Source: Cytophagaceae bacterium ABcell3 (GTDB lineage: Bacteria; Bacteroidota; Bacteroidia; Cytophagales; Cytophagaceae). From it: a DNA stretch of 64,000 nt. The DNA is taken from NCBI GenBank assembly GCA_030913385.1, contig CP133159.1, positions 3,990,584-4,054,583 of the forward strand, read 5' to 3'. This document shows, piece after piece, positions 42,301-51,702 of the stretch. Position numbers and translations under genes: made by a program. Below the pieces are notes generated by a model that was given only the letters and a program-made list of their open reading frames with translations, did no database searches and had not been told where the DNA came from. Position 1 is the first letter of the stretch, and each line of letters starts with the position of its first letter.

Positions 42301-42507
42301 ATGATGAAACACTTAATCTTTCCAATTCTCTTTTTTATACATCTAACCGTTTCCGCCCAAAACTTTCCAGGGGGCTTCAACTTTCAACTTCCACCTTTTG
42401 ACAGCACCACCCAACAGTTTCTCCCTCAATTCCCCAAAGTGCCTATCAACCATAACACCTTTATAAAAGCAGATCAGGCTGGCAAATCAACAAATAATTT
42501 TTATTGA
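42301..42507 (+). CDS. Small secreted protein, unknown
   Basis: A 68-residue frame with a convincing signal peptide (MMKHLIFPILFFIHLTVSAQ) and a short mature part rich in Phe, Pro and Gln (FPGGFNFQLPPFDSTTQQFLPQF). It lies between the OmpA-family gene and the PorG-like gene in the same direction. No family recognised. Confidence 0.5.
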   Translation: MMKHLIFPILFFIHLTVSAQNFPGGFNFQLPPFDSTTQQFLPQFPKVPINHNTFIKADQAGKSTNNFY

Positions 42508-42587
42508 ACCTTTAAACAGAATGGGGGCATTTCAAGTTTACCTATACCCTACCGAACCTGTTCAACATCAACCGGTAGGAAAAAAAT

Positions 42588-43475
42588 ATGAATGGACTAA
42601 AGATTTGGCTGTTTATCGGTGTTATCGCCTGCTCAATAGTTTTGCCTAAAAACGCCTACACACAAAACGCGCAAAAGGCCATTTTAGAAATTGGAGGCAC
42701 TGTTGGGCTATCAAAATATTTTGGAGACTTGAACCAACGTCTGTTTTCACCAGGCATACATTCCGCCTGGGGTATCTTTTTGCGCTACAATGCCAACAAG
42801 CACCTTGCACTCAGGACTTCTTTGCTCTATACCCGCCTTCAAGGAAATGATGCCCACAGCAGAAACATCGAAGACAGAATCAGAAACTTGAGCTTCACAA
42901 CAGTTTTACCTGAACTGTCACTGACAGGAGAAGTATATTTAACAGACCGGTACAACCGTAAGCTGTCGCCCTACCTCCAAGCCGGCATAGGTGTTTTCTA
43001 CTTCAATCCAACCACCAAGTACAAAGGAGCAAATGTCCAGCTACAGCCTTTAGGAACAGAAGGACAAGGGATAGAAGGCTATCCATCCAGATATTCGAGA
43101 ACGGCAATTGCAGGCATTATAGGCGCAGGAGTCAGTTATAATATTTCACCGAAAATAAACCTTGCGTTTGAGATAGCCTACCGCTTCACCTCTACCAATT
43201 ATTTGGATGATGTTGGGGGAGTCTATCCCAATAGAGGAGACCTTCATGAACACAATGAACCACTGGCAGCTTTTTTGACCGACCGTTCGCAAGAAGCGGC
43301 GTTAAAAGACCAAGCGCTTATGCAATATATAGAAGAAAATTACGGAGGCATTTCTGTAGATGAAAATGGCTACCCATACATCCCTGGCCTCACAGACGAA
43401 GGAAATTTCAGAGGCAACAACAGAAGTGACCAGTTTTTGATCGTATCATTCGCAATAAGCTATACTATTAAATAA
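42588..43475 (+). CDS. DUF6089/PorG-like outer-membrane barrel
   Basis: A 295-residue exported beta-barrel. Seen: a signal peptide ending about residue 25 (AYTQ), ILEIGGTVGLSKYFGDLNQR, WGIFLRYNANKHLALRTSLLYTRLQGND, NLSFTTVLPELSLTGEVYL, LSPYLQAGIGVFYFNP and a last strand ending SFAISYTIK. This is the pattern of DUF6089 proteins such as PorG of the type IX secretion system. PorG itself is about 230 residues; this one has an extra loop near residues 220-275. The stop codon abuts that of the convergent gene with no base between. Confidence 0.72.
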   Translation: MNGLKIWLFIGVIACSIVLPKNAYTQNAQKAILEIGGTVGLSKYFGDLNQRLFSPGIHSAWGIFLRYNANKHLALRTSLLYTRLQGNDAHSRNIEDRIRNLSFTTVLPELSLTGEVYLTDRYNRKLSPYLQAGIGVFYFNPTTKYKGANVQLQPLGTEGQGIEGYPSRYSRTAIAGIIGAGVSYNISPKINLAFEIAYRFTSTNYLDDVGGVYPNRGDLHEHNEPLAAFLTDRSQEAALKDQALMQYIEENYGGISVDENGYPYIPGLTDEGNFRGNNRSDQFLIVSFAISYTIK

Positions 43476-45035
43476 CTAACACTTGCGCATGCGAAGCTTG
43501 GCTTTTTGGGCAATTATTTCTTCCACCGTTTTCTTTTCTATTTTACTTTCCAGCCATGATATAATATCGAAATAAATAAAAGCCCGCTTTTCATAGGGAT
43601 TATCCGCCAATGGCAATAATCTGCTTTTCAATAAACGAAACTTCTCAATAAGTTGATTATCTTCAATTTCATGAGTCAACTCTTTTAAGAAAGAAAGAAT
43701 GTAACGCTGAAACTGCTGCAAGTTCTTTTTCTTAAGTAGGTAGCGGTAAGTCGAAATAACATAATACCTAATTAGATCCCGGTTACCCAATTCATAATGA
43801 CAAACAAGGTGAATAATTCTGGAAAAAGAATGCAAGTCTTCTCTAACCTCGTCGTGAGGTGTATTGATAAGCCGGTTAATCCACTTAAGAGATTTATGGA
43901 AATCACCAGCACCAAAATACAAGCAAGCGATCTTATAGCTTAAAATCAGTCCAGAATGGTGGTCCAAGGAATCTAAAAGCTGAAGCAATTCATTGTTATC
44001 TTCTAAAATCGCCTCGATGCCTATAGAAAAGTTACCATCCATAAAAAACCTATTGATCTCATGCATGTAATAATACTTCAGCAAGCGAATTCTCGTACTT
44101 TCGTTGATGTTCAAGCTTTTATCATCCGCCACCGACTGCAAAATTTTATTAGTCTCTACAAATTCATCATATTTATTTAGCTTAAACTGAGCAATAAGCA
44201 AATTATTGATAGCTTTAATGTATCCCTCTGTATCTGACACACGCAATGACTGTTGTTTTTGATAAAGAGAAGCAAGTTTGCAGGCATATTGATACCCATT
44301 TTCAAAATCTTGGACAAAAAAGTAATATCCTGCATATAAGCGGTAAAGGTGAAGATATTCTGTCACCCCCATCGACACCTGGTTAGCTTGCGCCAAACTG
44401 TTCTCAAAAAAAGCCTTTACCTTCAAATAGTCTTCCTCGTCTTTGATATAACCCGTTCGGGTATATAGCGAGTTTAACTTTATAGAAAGGTTGGAGAACA
44501 TGGAGATATTGTTGATTTTTTTCATCAGCTCCCGCACCTCACTTATAAGCCCATCCACCTTGGCTTCTGTGTCATGGTCAATGGTATTCATCAAAACACT
44601 TTTCTCCAGTTTGATAATTTCCAGTTGCTGCTCAGGATTATCGTGTGTAGCGGCCAATTTTCGGGCTTTTCTCAAACAGTTAAGCCCTTGCGCATACAAC
44701 CTCCGCTCAAAAAGCAACTGAGCATAATCTATTTGTTCTCTGATTTGAATATCTAAAATGCGGCATGCGTTAAACTGGCGCATGGCCTGTAATATACGGT
44801 TGTACAAATAAGCCTTCATGTTAGAAACCTGCTCTGGCTTAAGACCTTTAACTTTTTCGACTACCGCTTTCTCATCATACTTACCACGACAGGCATTTAT
44901 TTCATCAAAAAGGCGCATCATAATCTTATTGTCATTACCCCCAGACACAGAGTTATGCAGCCTAAAGTAGCGTTTTTCGCTCCTTGACATAGATTGAATC
45001 AAATCATATAGATTATGAGAATTTTGCCTTGACAT
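43476..45035 (-). CDS. Helical-repeat cytoplasmic protein, unknown
   Basis: A 519-residue soluble protein composed of helix pairs (NLYDLIQSMSRSEKRYFRLH, YAQLLFERRLYAQGLNCLRKARKLA, YLHLYRLYAGYYFFVQDFENGYQYACKLASLY), consistent with a TPR-like solenoid. The N-terminal MSRSEKRYFRL resembles the start of a Bacteroidota family I recognise but cannot name. Possibly a scaffold or regulator. The last gene end meets the PorG-like stop exactly. Confidence 0.65.
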   Translation of the reverse strand: MSRQNSHNLYDLIQSMSRSEKRYFRLHNSVSGGNDNKIMMRLFDEINACRGKYDEKAVVEKVKGLKPEQVSNMKAYLYNRILQAMRQFNACRILDIQIREQIDYAQLLFERRLYAQGLNCLRKARKLAATHDNPEQQLEIIKLEKSVLMNTIDHDTEAKVDGLISEVRELMKKINNISMFSNLSIKLNSLYTRTGYIKDEEDYLKVKAFFENSLAQANQVSMGVTEYLHLYRLYAGYYFFVQDFENGYQYACKLASLYQKQQSLRVSDTEGYIKAINNLLIAQFKLNKYDEFVETNKILQSVADDKSLNINESTRIRLLKYYYMHEINRFFMDGNFSIGIEAILEDNNELLQLLDSLDHHSGLILSYKIACLYFGAGDFHKSLKWINRLINTPHDEVREDLHSFSRIIHLVCHYELGNRDLIRYYVISTYRYLLKKKNLQQFQRYILSFLKELTHEIEDNQLIEKFRLLKSRLLPLADNPYEKRAFIYFDIISWLESKIEKKTVEEIIAQKAKLRMRKC

Positions 45036-45293
45036 CGTAACAAAAATTTATTCCTAGCTTTAATCGGACACACAAATAAACGAATTTTAAACCATAAAAT
45101 CTCTTTAGAAACCGTAATTATAAAAATATTTAAAAATACCTTTAAAATCGTAAATAAAAAATTCACAATAAACTGTATTACAACACGTTAAAACCATCAC
45201 AATAAACACAGAATGCGTAATAACGAAACAATTAAAACAATCCTAATCCATAATAAAAAGTACCTTTAGGTCATTAATTCAGGAAAATAAAGC
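45036..45293. other. Leader region upstream of ilvB
   Basis: A 258-nt AT-rich region. TACCTTTA at 45261-45268 is a near match to TAnnTTTG and lies 25 nt before the start. I found no convincing leader peptide or attenuator hairpin. Confidence 0.4.
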
Positions 45294-47006
45294 ATGAACG
45301 GCAAGCAAAACGGAGCACAAATTTTAATCAGTTGCCTTGAAGACATGGGTGTTGAATACATCTTTGGTTACTCAGGCGGAGCTGCATTACCTATTTTCGA
45401 TGCCTTATATGATTCCAAGATCAAGCTGATTCTCACCAGGCATGAGCAAGGCGCCTCACATATGGCAGACGGCTATGCCCGGGTAACAGGAAAACCTGGC
45501 GTCGTATTGGTTACCAGCGGCCCTGGTGCAACAAATACCATTACAGGAATCATGACTGCACAAATGGACTCTGTGCCTATGATCGTGCTGACCGGCCAAA
45601 CCATCTCCCCTCTTTTGGGTATGGACGCCTTTCAAGAGGCAGATATTTTTGGTTCTACCATGCCACTGGTAAAATATAATTACCTAGTGAAAAAAACGAA
45701 CGACATTCCCGCTGTAGTAAAAGAAGCATTCTACTTAACCAACTCGGGAAGACCTGGCCCAGTCCTGATAGACTTGCCTAAAGATATAACTTCTGCCAAC
45801 TTTACCGGCAACACAGAAGAGTCCTATAAAAGCAACGCTTATAAAGTACCAGGAACGCCTAATCCTGACCATATACAACAAATGGCAAAACTGCTCAATG
45901 AAGCCAAAAGACCCTTGTTACTGGTTGGCCATGGCGCATTGATAGCAGAAGCTTCTGAAGAAGTAAAAGCTTTGGCTGAAACACTCCAAGCACCCGTTAC
46001 CAATACATTGCTTGGCAAAGGAGCTTTTCCGGAAACTCACCCGCTATCCTTGGGAATGGCCGGTATGTACGGAACCGCTTATGCAAACTTTGCCATTCAA
46101 GAATGTGACCTGATCATGTCCATCGGCAGCCGGTGGGACGACAGGATCAATGGCAACAACAAGGAATTTTGCCCGGACGCAAAAAAACTCCATATAGATA
46201 TTGACCCGGCTGAGATCGGAAAAATTGTCAAACCTGACGCCTATGTCATTGGAGATGCCAAAGTAGTGCTTCAGGAACTATTAAAGCACATCCAACCATT
46301 GAATACCAGCTCTTGGATATCTAGACTGGACTCATTGAAGGAAGAATATCCACTGTGCTACCCTAAAGACAAGGAACTGAGAGCGCAACATGTGCTAGAC
46401 GAAGCTTATAAATTAACCCAAGGGAAAGCCATTGTCACCACCGACGTTGGCCAGCACCAAATGTGGGCAGCGCAGTTCTACAAAACAGATACCCCTGAAA
46501 AATGGGTATCTTCAGGAGGGGCAGGCACGATGGGTTTTGGTTTCCCATCAGCTATAGGGGCGCAACTAGGCAAACCTGACGACATGGTCATTGCCGTGGT
46601 TGGTGATGGTGGCTTCCAAATGACCCTTTGCGAACTTTCTACCGCAGCCATCCATCAATTACCGGTAAAAATATTGGTTATTGACAACAAGAACCTAGGC
46701 ATGGTAAGGCAATGGCAAGAGCTATTTCTCGACAAACGGTATTCAGGAATAGACCTGGTAGGCAATCCCGATTTTATAAAACTAGCAGAATCGTATGGGA
46801 TAAAAGCATTCCACATCGACACGCCATCCAATGTAAGCAAAGTACTTACAGAAGCATTTAACTACAATGAAGGCCCTTGCCTCATTCATGCGGAAGTAGT
46901 AAAAGAAGATAATGTATACCCATTTGTCCCAGCAGGCAAATCGGCCAAACATATGATCATTACCCCGCCGGACTGTCAAATGGAAATGCCGGAAGGCAGT
47001 ACCTAG
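45294..47006 (+). CDS. ilvB: Acetolactate synthase, large subunit
   Basis: A 570-residue thiamine-diphosphate enzyme that condenses two pyruvates (or pyruvate and 2-oxobutyrate) in branched-chain amino acid synthesis. Seen: [54 protein letters not shown] (the conserved Glu of the cofactor site), GTPNPD linker, and [17 protein letters not shown]...[13 protein letters not shown], the GDG-N thiamine-diphosphate motif. The length is normal. The small subunit follows after 44 nt. No other ilv or leu gene is adjacent. Confidence 0.95.
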   Translation: MNGKQNGAQILISCLEDMGVEYIFGYSGGAALPIFDALYDSKIKLILTRHEQGASHMADGYARVTGKPGVVLVTSGPGATNTITGIMTAQMDSVPMIVLTGQTISPLLGMDAFQEADIFGSTMPLVKYNYLVKKTNDIPAVVKEAFYLTNSGRPGPVLIDLPKDITSANFTGNTEESYKSNAYKVPGTPNPDHIQQMAKLLNEAKRPLLLVGHGALIAEASEEVKALAETLQAPVTNTLLGKGAFPETHPLSLGMAGMYGTAYANFAIQECDLIMSIGSRWDDRINGNNKEFCPDAKKLHIDIDPAEIGKIVKPDAYVIGDAKVVLQELLKHIQPLNTSSWISRLDSLKEEYPLCYPKDKELRAQHVLDEAYKLTQGKAIVTTDVGQHQMWAAQFYKTDTPEKWVSSGGAGTMGFGFPSAIGAQLGKPDDMVIAVVGDGGFQMTLCELSTAAIHQLPVKILVIDNKNLGMVRQWQELFLDKRYSGIDLVGNPDFIKLAESYGIKAFHIDTPSNVSKVLTEAFNYNEGPCLIHAEVVKEDNVYPFVPAGKSAKHMIITPPDCQMEMPEGST

Positions 47007-47050
47007 TATCTAAAAGAGATAAACGAGTTAAAAGAATATATTTATAAAAC

Positions 47051-47341
47051 ATGGATAACAGACATACTTTCAGACTACTTGTAGACCCAAGACCAGGCAT
47101 CATGATCCGTGTAGCATTGGTACTGGAACGTCGTGGCTTTACTATCACCTTTATGGAACTGGCCGAAGATGCGTTAGAGCAAGGCTTGCACGAAATGGTC
47201 ATTAAAGCTTACGGCGAAGAAGCCAAACTAGAGCAAATAGAAAAGCAACTGGCAAAAGTAGTAGATGTAGCAGAAGCTGAACTACGCTCTCCAGTGCATG
47301 TAAAAACACCTGCATTTATAGAGCAAAAAGCAGTAGCATAA
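47051..47341 (+). CDS. ilvH: Acetolactate synthase, small (regulatory) subunit
   Basis: A 96-residue ACT-domain protein. Seen: FRLLVDPRPGIMIRVALVLERRGFTITFMELAE and LEQIEKQLAKVVDVAEAEL, the ACT beta-alpha-beta pattern including the pro-gly turn. It is short compared with E. coli IlvH (about 160) and lacks the C-terminal domain, as for IlvM/IlvN-like forms. It is partner and valine-sensing regulator of IlvB. Confidence 0.85.
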   Translation: MDNRHTFRLLVDPRPGIMIRVALVLERRGFTITFMELAEDALEQGLHEMVIKAYGEEAKLEQIEKQLAKVVDVAEAELRSPVHVKTPAFIEQKAVA

Positions 47342-47471
47342 CCAACCAATTCAGTTTATTTCATTGATAATGAACCAATATTTTATCTGCCTTTTACTGT
47401 AAAAGAATAAATATTACGTTGCCGGACCCGTTCCGGCATCTGTTTGAAGTTTTGCAGAGAGGTATTATAAT

Positions 47472-47554
47472 AGGAGGAACGACGAAGCAATCTAATCGTC
47501 AGGTCTGGTATAAATGTAGTGCCGATTTTTTATCGGCATGGCTAAGTTATGAGT
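47472..47554. repeat. Solo fragment of the tandem-array element
   Basis: 83-nt match to the head of the array unit: AGGAGGAACGACGAAGCAAT, TCGTCAGGTCTGGTAT, TGCCGATTTTTTATCGGCAT, GGCTAAGTTATGAGT. It stops where the long unit's insert begins. It lies about 4.1 kb left of the array. Confidence 0.8.
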
Positions 47555-47661
47555 GAAATATTGTGTTAAAAAAATACCGTCAAAATCCCCCTCCAAGTGG
47601 TTAAAATCCCTTGAAGGGGTCACACACAAGCCCCCCTTCTCCCCCAACGGCAATTTTTTCT

Positions 47662-47669
47662 TATTTTTG
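47662..47669 (+). promoter_or_regulatory. -7 promoter element of rlmH
   Basis: TATTTTTG matches TAnnTTTG 22 nt before the rlmH start codon. Confidence 0.55.
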
Positions 47670-47691
47670 CCCAAACCCGAACAAACCGTAT

Positions 47692-48165
47692 ATGAAGATT
47701 AAAATCCTTACCATAGGCAAAACGGATGAAGCGTATTTAAAAGAAGGAGTTAAAAAATACCTAAACAGGCTTAAACACTACATTCAGGTAGAGCTTATAG
47801 AACTGCCAGATGTCAAACAAGGTAAAAAAACGACACCTGAGCAACTAAAGGAGGCGGAAGGGAAAATGCTTCTCCAAAAGATTGAGCATAACGACCAAGT
47901 TGTACTGCTAGATGAAAAGGGCAAGGAGTTTACCTCTGTAGGTTTTTCAAAGTATTTACAAAAGAAGATGAATATGAGTACAGCCAACCTGGTATTGATC
48001 ATTGGAGGGCCTTTTGGGTTTTCAGAGGAAATATATCAGCGGGCACAGGAAAAAATCTGCTTATCAAGAATGACTTTTTCACATCAGATGGTCCGCCTTT
48101 TCCTGACAGAGCAGCTTTATAGAGGTTTTACCATATTAAGAGGAGAAAAATACCATCATGAATAA
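47692..48165 (+). CDS. rlmH: 23S rRNA (pseudouridine1915-N3)-methyltransferase
   Basis: A 157-residue SPOUT-class methyltransferase. Seen: MKIKILTIGKTDEAYLKEGVKKYLNRLKHY, VVLLDEKGKEFTSVGFSKYL, LVLIIGGPFGFSEEI (knot motif) and the C-terminal FSHQMVRLFLTEQLYRGFTILRGEKYHH, all RlmH hallmarks. I reject an ATG 81 nt upstream because its extra residues are unlike the family and the promoter lies in between. Confidence 0.95.
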   Translation: MKIKILTIGKTDEAYLKEGVKKYLNRLKHYIQVELIELPDVKQGKKTTPEQLKEAEGKMLLQKIEHNDQVVLLDEKGKEFTSVGFSKYLQKKMNMSTANLVLIIGGPFGFSEEIYQRAQEKICLSRMTFSHQMVRLFLTEQLYRGFTILRGEKYHHE

Positions 48166-48200
48166 AAAAGGCGCAGACTAACCACGCCTTTTGCTTTTTT
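48166..48200 (+). terminator. Intrinsic terminator of rlmH
   Basis: Stem AAAAGGCG / CGCCTTTT with an 11-nt loop followed by GCTTTTTT. Confidence 0.85.
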
Positions 48201-48205
48201 TAAAT

Positions 48206-48760
48206 TTAGCTTTTCTCTTTTGAACCTTGCTTGCTGGAAAATATCTGTTGGTCATAAATTTCCATTACCTCATTTACATGGACTCCTGAATCAAAAAACA
48301 TTAACATTTCCTTCTTTTCATTAAAAAGAAAGACATTAGGATAACCCGTTGCCCCAAAGTCTTTGTAAAAAACATCTTTAGAATCATGAAGTACCGTTAT
48401 TTCTTCATATTTATCTAGCTTAAAACTGTTTACAAAAGCATTAACATCTTTTTTTTCATTAGGACTTACCATTATAACCTGTACATTGTCCAGTAAATGG
48501 CGGTTCTCTATAATTTCCTGAGTTTCATCAAGGCATATATCGCAAAACGGGTTAAAATAAACAATCATGTAACGCTTCCCTTCTTTAAGGTCTCTTTTCG
48601 AAAACTCTTCTCCTTCTAAAGTTGTGTATGTAAAGGAGGGCATTCTGTCTTTCTCAAAACCGGAATCATCTTCCGGATGTAGTACCTGCCAACCTGCCAT
48701 TATAAAAGCAAATGCTGATAAAATGGCGAACCTGAATAAAATAAAGCTCCTCGTTTTCAT
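48206..48760 (-). CDS. Thioredoxin-like exported protein
   Basis: A 184-residue protein. Seen: an N-terminal membrane or signal segment (MKTRSFILFRFAILSAFAFIM), a TlpA/AhpC-like fold with MIVYFNPFCDICLDETQEI (CxxC active site), VQVIMVSPNEKKDV, TVLHDSKDVFYKDFGATGYPNVFLFNEKKEML (cis-Pro loop GYP). Likely a periplasmic thiol-disulfide reductase. An ATG at 48880 would add 40 residues before the signal-like segment; I prefer 48760. Confidence 0.75.
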   Translation of the reverse strand: MKTRSFILFRFAILSAFAFIMAGWQVLHPEDDSGFEKDRMPSFTYTTLEGEEFSKRDLKEGKRYMIVYFNPFCDICLDETQEIIENRHLLDNVQVIMVSPNEKKDVNAFVNSFKLDKYEEITVLHDSKDVFYKDFGATGYPNVFLFNEKKEMLMFFDSGVHVNEVMEIYDQQIFSSKQGSKEKS

Positions 48761-48913
48761 CCTTCCACTACATTGATCTTTCACAATTAACCTAAATGGT
48801 TTATAGTATGTTATTGACTCTTTTATAATTTTTTGCCCCCCCTCAGCTGTCAACCTTTTCGGAACAATCATCTTTTTCACACAGTTATTTTATAGTACCG
48901 GATGGAAAGAGGA

Positions 48914-50503
48914 ATGAAGTTATCCCAAAAACGCACTTTAATACTTATTTTGCTCCTACTCCCTTTTTATACTTCACTAAAGGGATGTGAGCATTATGAA
49001 AGCTTGCCCAAGCAACTAGCAATATCAGACACCTCAGATGTATATACCCCAGACAGCATTACTGTAGCCGCAGGCCCTCATTACAAAAGAGGAGGCTTAC
49101 ATAACCTTTTCTTCGGAAAACACTATAGGCCTCTTTGGGCAGAACCTGTAAAAATGCCTGTTTTTGATATAGGAGAAATGGGCGATTCCTTATATGCTGT
49201 CAAAAGAGGTGGCGGGCAACAGACTATGAATATCCGGCTGAAGGACAAAAATAAACGGCAATATGTATTGAGAAGTGTGGACAAAGACCAAGTATATGTA
49301 GTTCCTGAGAACTATAGGTTGGGTCTGGTAAAGTTTTTCTTAAGAGACCAAGCTTCTGCTATGAATCCATACGCTGCTTTGGTAGTACCTCCCTTAGCGG
49401 ATGCAGCAGGTATCCTTCATGCCAATCCAAAACTTTTTTATGTACCCTACGATGAAAGATTTGGCGAGTTTGCGGATTTGGTAGCCAACCGGGTAATGAT
49501 GTTTGAAGAATTTCCCAACAAACATTGGGCAGGCACCTCATTTTTTGGGAATGCAGACAAGTTGGTCAAAACTACCAAATTCTTAAAAAGAAGATACAAA
49601 AAGCAAGATGTCGTAGTAGATGAAAAAGCCTTTGCCCGGGCCCGGCTTTTTGATGTGTGGATCGGTGATTGGGACAGGCACAGAAACCAATGGCGGTGGG
49701 CTGAATACCGTCAGGACGACAAAAGAATTTACAAACCTATTCCGCGTGACCGGGACATTGTCTTTTACAGGTTTAATGACGGATTGCTTACTTATATAGC
49801 TAGCAGGTGGTTCATCATGCCTAAACTGCATTCTTTCGAACACCACTATGGCAGTATCAAGAACATGATGATCAACTCAAAGTACACGGACAATCTTTTA
49901 CTGTCTTCCCTGGTAAAGGAGGATTGGATAGAAATAGCGAAAGATTTACAGGAAAACCTTACAGATGAAGCAATTGAACATGCCATTAAACAGTGGCCAC
50001 CGGAGGTATTTAAACATGAAGGGGAAGCGACTATTGAGAAACTAAAAAATAGAAGGGAGTTTTTGGTAGAGGCTGCTGAAGAATTTTATATACAGCTAAA
50101 CAAAGAGGTAACGCTTATAGGCACGGACAAAGAAGAAAGGTTCTATGTAAATAGAATCGACCACAAACATACCGAGGTAATTATTACCAATGCGGATTCA
50201 TCAGAAGTTTTCTTTCACCGCACCTTTGACAACAAAATAACCAAAACTATTTGTCTTCATGGTTTAGAGGGCGATGATTACTTTTTGGTTACAGGCGAAG
50301 CTTCAAGAAGCCCTTTCGTCAATATCTATGGAGGTAAAGGAGAAGACACCATCATTGACCGTTCAAATGTAAAGGGGCTGAGGCGACATACTACTGTATA
50401 TGACACAAGAGAAGGCAACCATGTTGAATTTGGAAGGGAGACCAAAGACAGACGCTCAAACGACCCTTCCATATTAGACATAGACAGAGAAGGCTGGAAT
50501 TAA
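48914..50503 (+). CDS. Exported protein with atypical-kinase-like motif, possibly C-terminally truncated
   Basis: A 529-residue exported protein. Seen: a signal or lipoprotein-like segment (ILILLLLPFYTSLKGC), then a domain in which DVWIGDWDRHRNQWRWA (Asp252-Trp-Asp254-Arg-His-Arg-Asn258) and PIPRDRDIVF (Asp279, Asp281) recall the catalytic loop and metal-binding motifs of HipA/Fam20-like kinase folds. I recall Bacteroidota proteins of about 1200 residues with this segment followed by an outer-membrane barrel; here the frame ends ILDIDREGWN, close to where the barrel would begin, and the stop overlaps the next convergent gene by 4 nt. So it may have lost its C-terminal half. The start at 48914 has AGAGGA just upstream. 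Confidence 0.5.
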   Translation: MKLSQKRTLILILLLLPFYTSLKGCEHYESLPKQLAISDTSDVYTPDSITVAAGPHYKRGGLHNLFFGKHYRPLWAEPVKMPVFDIGEMGDSLYAVKRGGGQQTMNIRLKDKNKRQYVLRSVDKDQVYVVPENYRLGLVKFFLRDQASAMNPYAALVVPPLADAAGILHANPKLFYVPYDERFGEFADLVANRVMMFEEFPNKHWAGTSFFGNADKLVKTTKFLKRRYKKQDVVVDEKAFARARLFDVWIGDWDRHRNQWRWAEYRQDDKRIYKPIPRDRDIVFYRFNDGLLTYIASRWFIMPKLHSFEHHYGSIKNMMINSKYTDNLLLSSLVKEDWIEIAKDLQENLTDEAIEHAIKQWPPEVFKHEGEATIEKLKNRREFLVEAAEEFYIQLNKEVTLIGTDKEERFYVNRIDHKHTEVIITNADSSEVFFHRTFDNKITKTICLHGLEGDDYFLVTGEASRSPFVNIYGGKGEDTIIDRSNVKGLRRHTTVYDTREGNHVEFGRETKDRRSNDPSILDIDREGWN

Positions 50504-51510
50504 TTTTGCCTTGCCTTCTCTAGGTATTTTATTACCAATGCAGCTTCTTGAGGCTTGACCAGCAGTTCAGACTTTGTAGCTATGGCACTGGCCAAATTTT
50601 CCCAAAACAGACGATAATCGCCTTTATCAAGTTCAATGTGAGAAATTTGCCCCGTTACCCTATTCTCAAAAATACCGTTTTGGTAAGGCGTTTCCTCTTC
50701 CCATTCATTATCAGTAGGCCTTAAGCCTTTCTTCAGGGCAGCCTCTTGGTTGTCGAGATCTTTCACTAAAAAACTACCTTTAGAACCTTCGTAATACAAG
50801 TGACTGGTCTTGTTGCCTACCAACATACCTGCGCTTACCTCTGCCACCAAGCCACTGCTATAGGTAAATTTAATATTGAAGTAATCATCAGCAAGTCCAC
50901 CGTCTCGTTGCACTTGTATATCAGAAGCGATACTTTCCGGCTCACCAAAAATATAAAGAACATGGTCTACCAAATGCGAACCTAGATCATATAACAACCC
51001 AGACCCTGGGTTTCCAGAATCCCGCCAAGTATTTCCGGGCTCAGGCCTGTAGCGGTCAAACCTACAGATAAACCTTTCTGGGGTCCCAAGCATATTTTGC
51101 AAGACCATTTTCTTAATGGTCCTTATACCACTATCCAAACGGCGGTTATGATAAACAGTAAGAACCTTTCCGGTTTGTTCGGAAAGCTTAATTAAAGTAT
51201 CAGCCTCCTGAGAAGTCAAAGTAAAAGGCTTGTCCACCACTACATGCTTACCAGCCCGCAACGCTTTTTCCGCCATTTCAAAGTGGTGTTCATTAGGAAC
51301 GGTAATCACGATTACATCAACCTTTTCATCATTGATCAAGTCATCATAAGCCCTAACGATTTCCGCACAAGGGTAAAGTTCTTTAGAGCGGTTTTTAGTC
51401 CTTTCCAAGATCTTGTACAAATTAAACCTGGGTACCGATGAAATAAAAGGAGCATGGTATATTTCTCCGCCTTTACCAAATCCTACCAAACCTACATTAT
51501 AAACAATCAT
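50500..51510 (-). CDS. Gfo/Idh/MocA family NAD(P)-dependent oxidoreductase
   Basis: A 336-residue sugar/inositol dehydrogenase-like enzyme. Seen: a Rossmann start YNVGLVGFGKGGEIYHAPF, VIVITVPNEHHFEMAEKALRAGKHVVVDKPFTLTSQEA (the DKP motif, normally EKP), VYHNRRLDSGIRTIK and DLGSHLVDHVLYIFGEP with the catalytic-type Asp/His. Closest by pattern to scyllo-inositol dehydrogenase/YdgJ-type members; substrate unknown. Its 3' end overlaps the convergent kinase-like gene by 4 nt. Confidence 0.9.
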   Translation of the reverse strand: MIVYNVGLVGFGKGGEIYHAPFISSVPRFNLYKILERTKNRSKELYPCAEIVRAYDDLINDEKVDVIVITVPNEHHFEMAEKALRAGKHVVVDKPFTLTSQEADTLIKLSEQTGKVLTVYHNRRLDSGIRTIKKMVLQNMLGTPERFICRFDRYRPEPGNTWRDSGNPGSGLLYDLGSHLVDHVLYIFGEPESIASDIQVQRDGGLADDYFNIKFTYSSGLVAEVSAGMLVGNKTSHLYYEGSKGSFLVKDLDNQEAALKKGLRPTDNEWEEETPYQNGIFENRVTGQISHIELDKGDYRLFWENLASAIATKSELLVKPQEAALVIKYLEKARQN

Positions 51511-51702
51511 AACATTATATAAAACGAGCGCAAATATACATCCCCATTAGTTAGAGAATTTAAAAACGCTCAAGTTATATTTTTATTTCTTTGTTTTTAA
51601 CCTGAATTATGCGGTAGATTTCGTCCCCGTGAATCAACCTATACCGCTTACCCCAAACAGACCCCGCAACAGGTGCGGGGACACAGCTATCCATTACCCA
51701 AC
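51511..51702. other. Intergenic region entering the tandem array
   Basis: It contains a decayed TIR-element head (AACCTGAATTATGCGGTAGA at 51599-51618) and a strong hairpin CCCCGCA-N5-TGCGGGG at 51662-51680, then CACGTCATTGCGAGG, where the first array unit begins. Confidence 0.55.

Noticed and set aside
45036-45293. Leucine/valine leader-peptide attenuator before ilvB
   Set aside because: No short frame rich in Leu/Val/Ile and no terminator/antiterminator pair could be seen.
51599-51702. Possible full fifth copy of the 167-bp TIR element
   Set aside because: Only the first about 30 bases match; the tail is not present.
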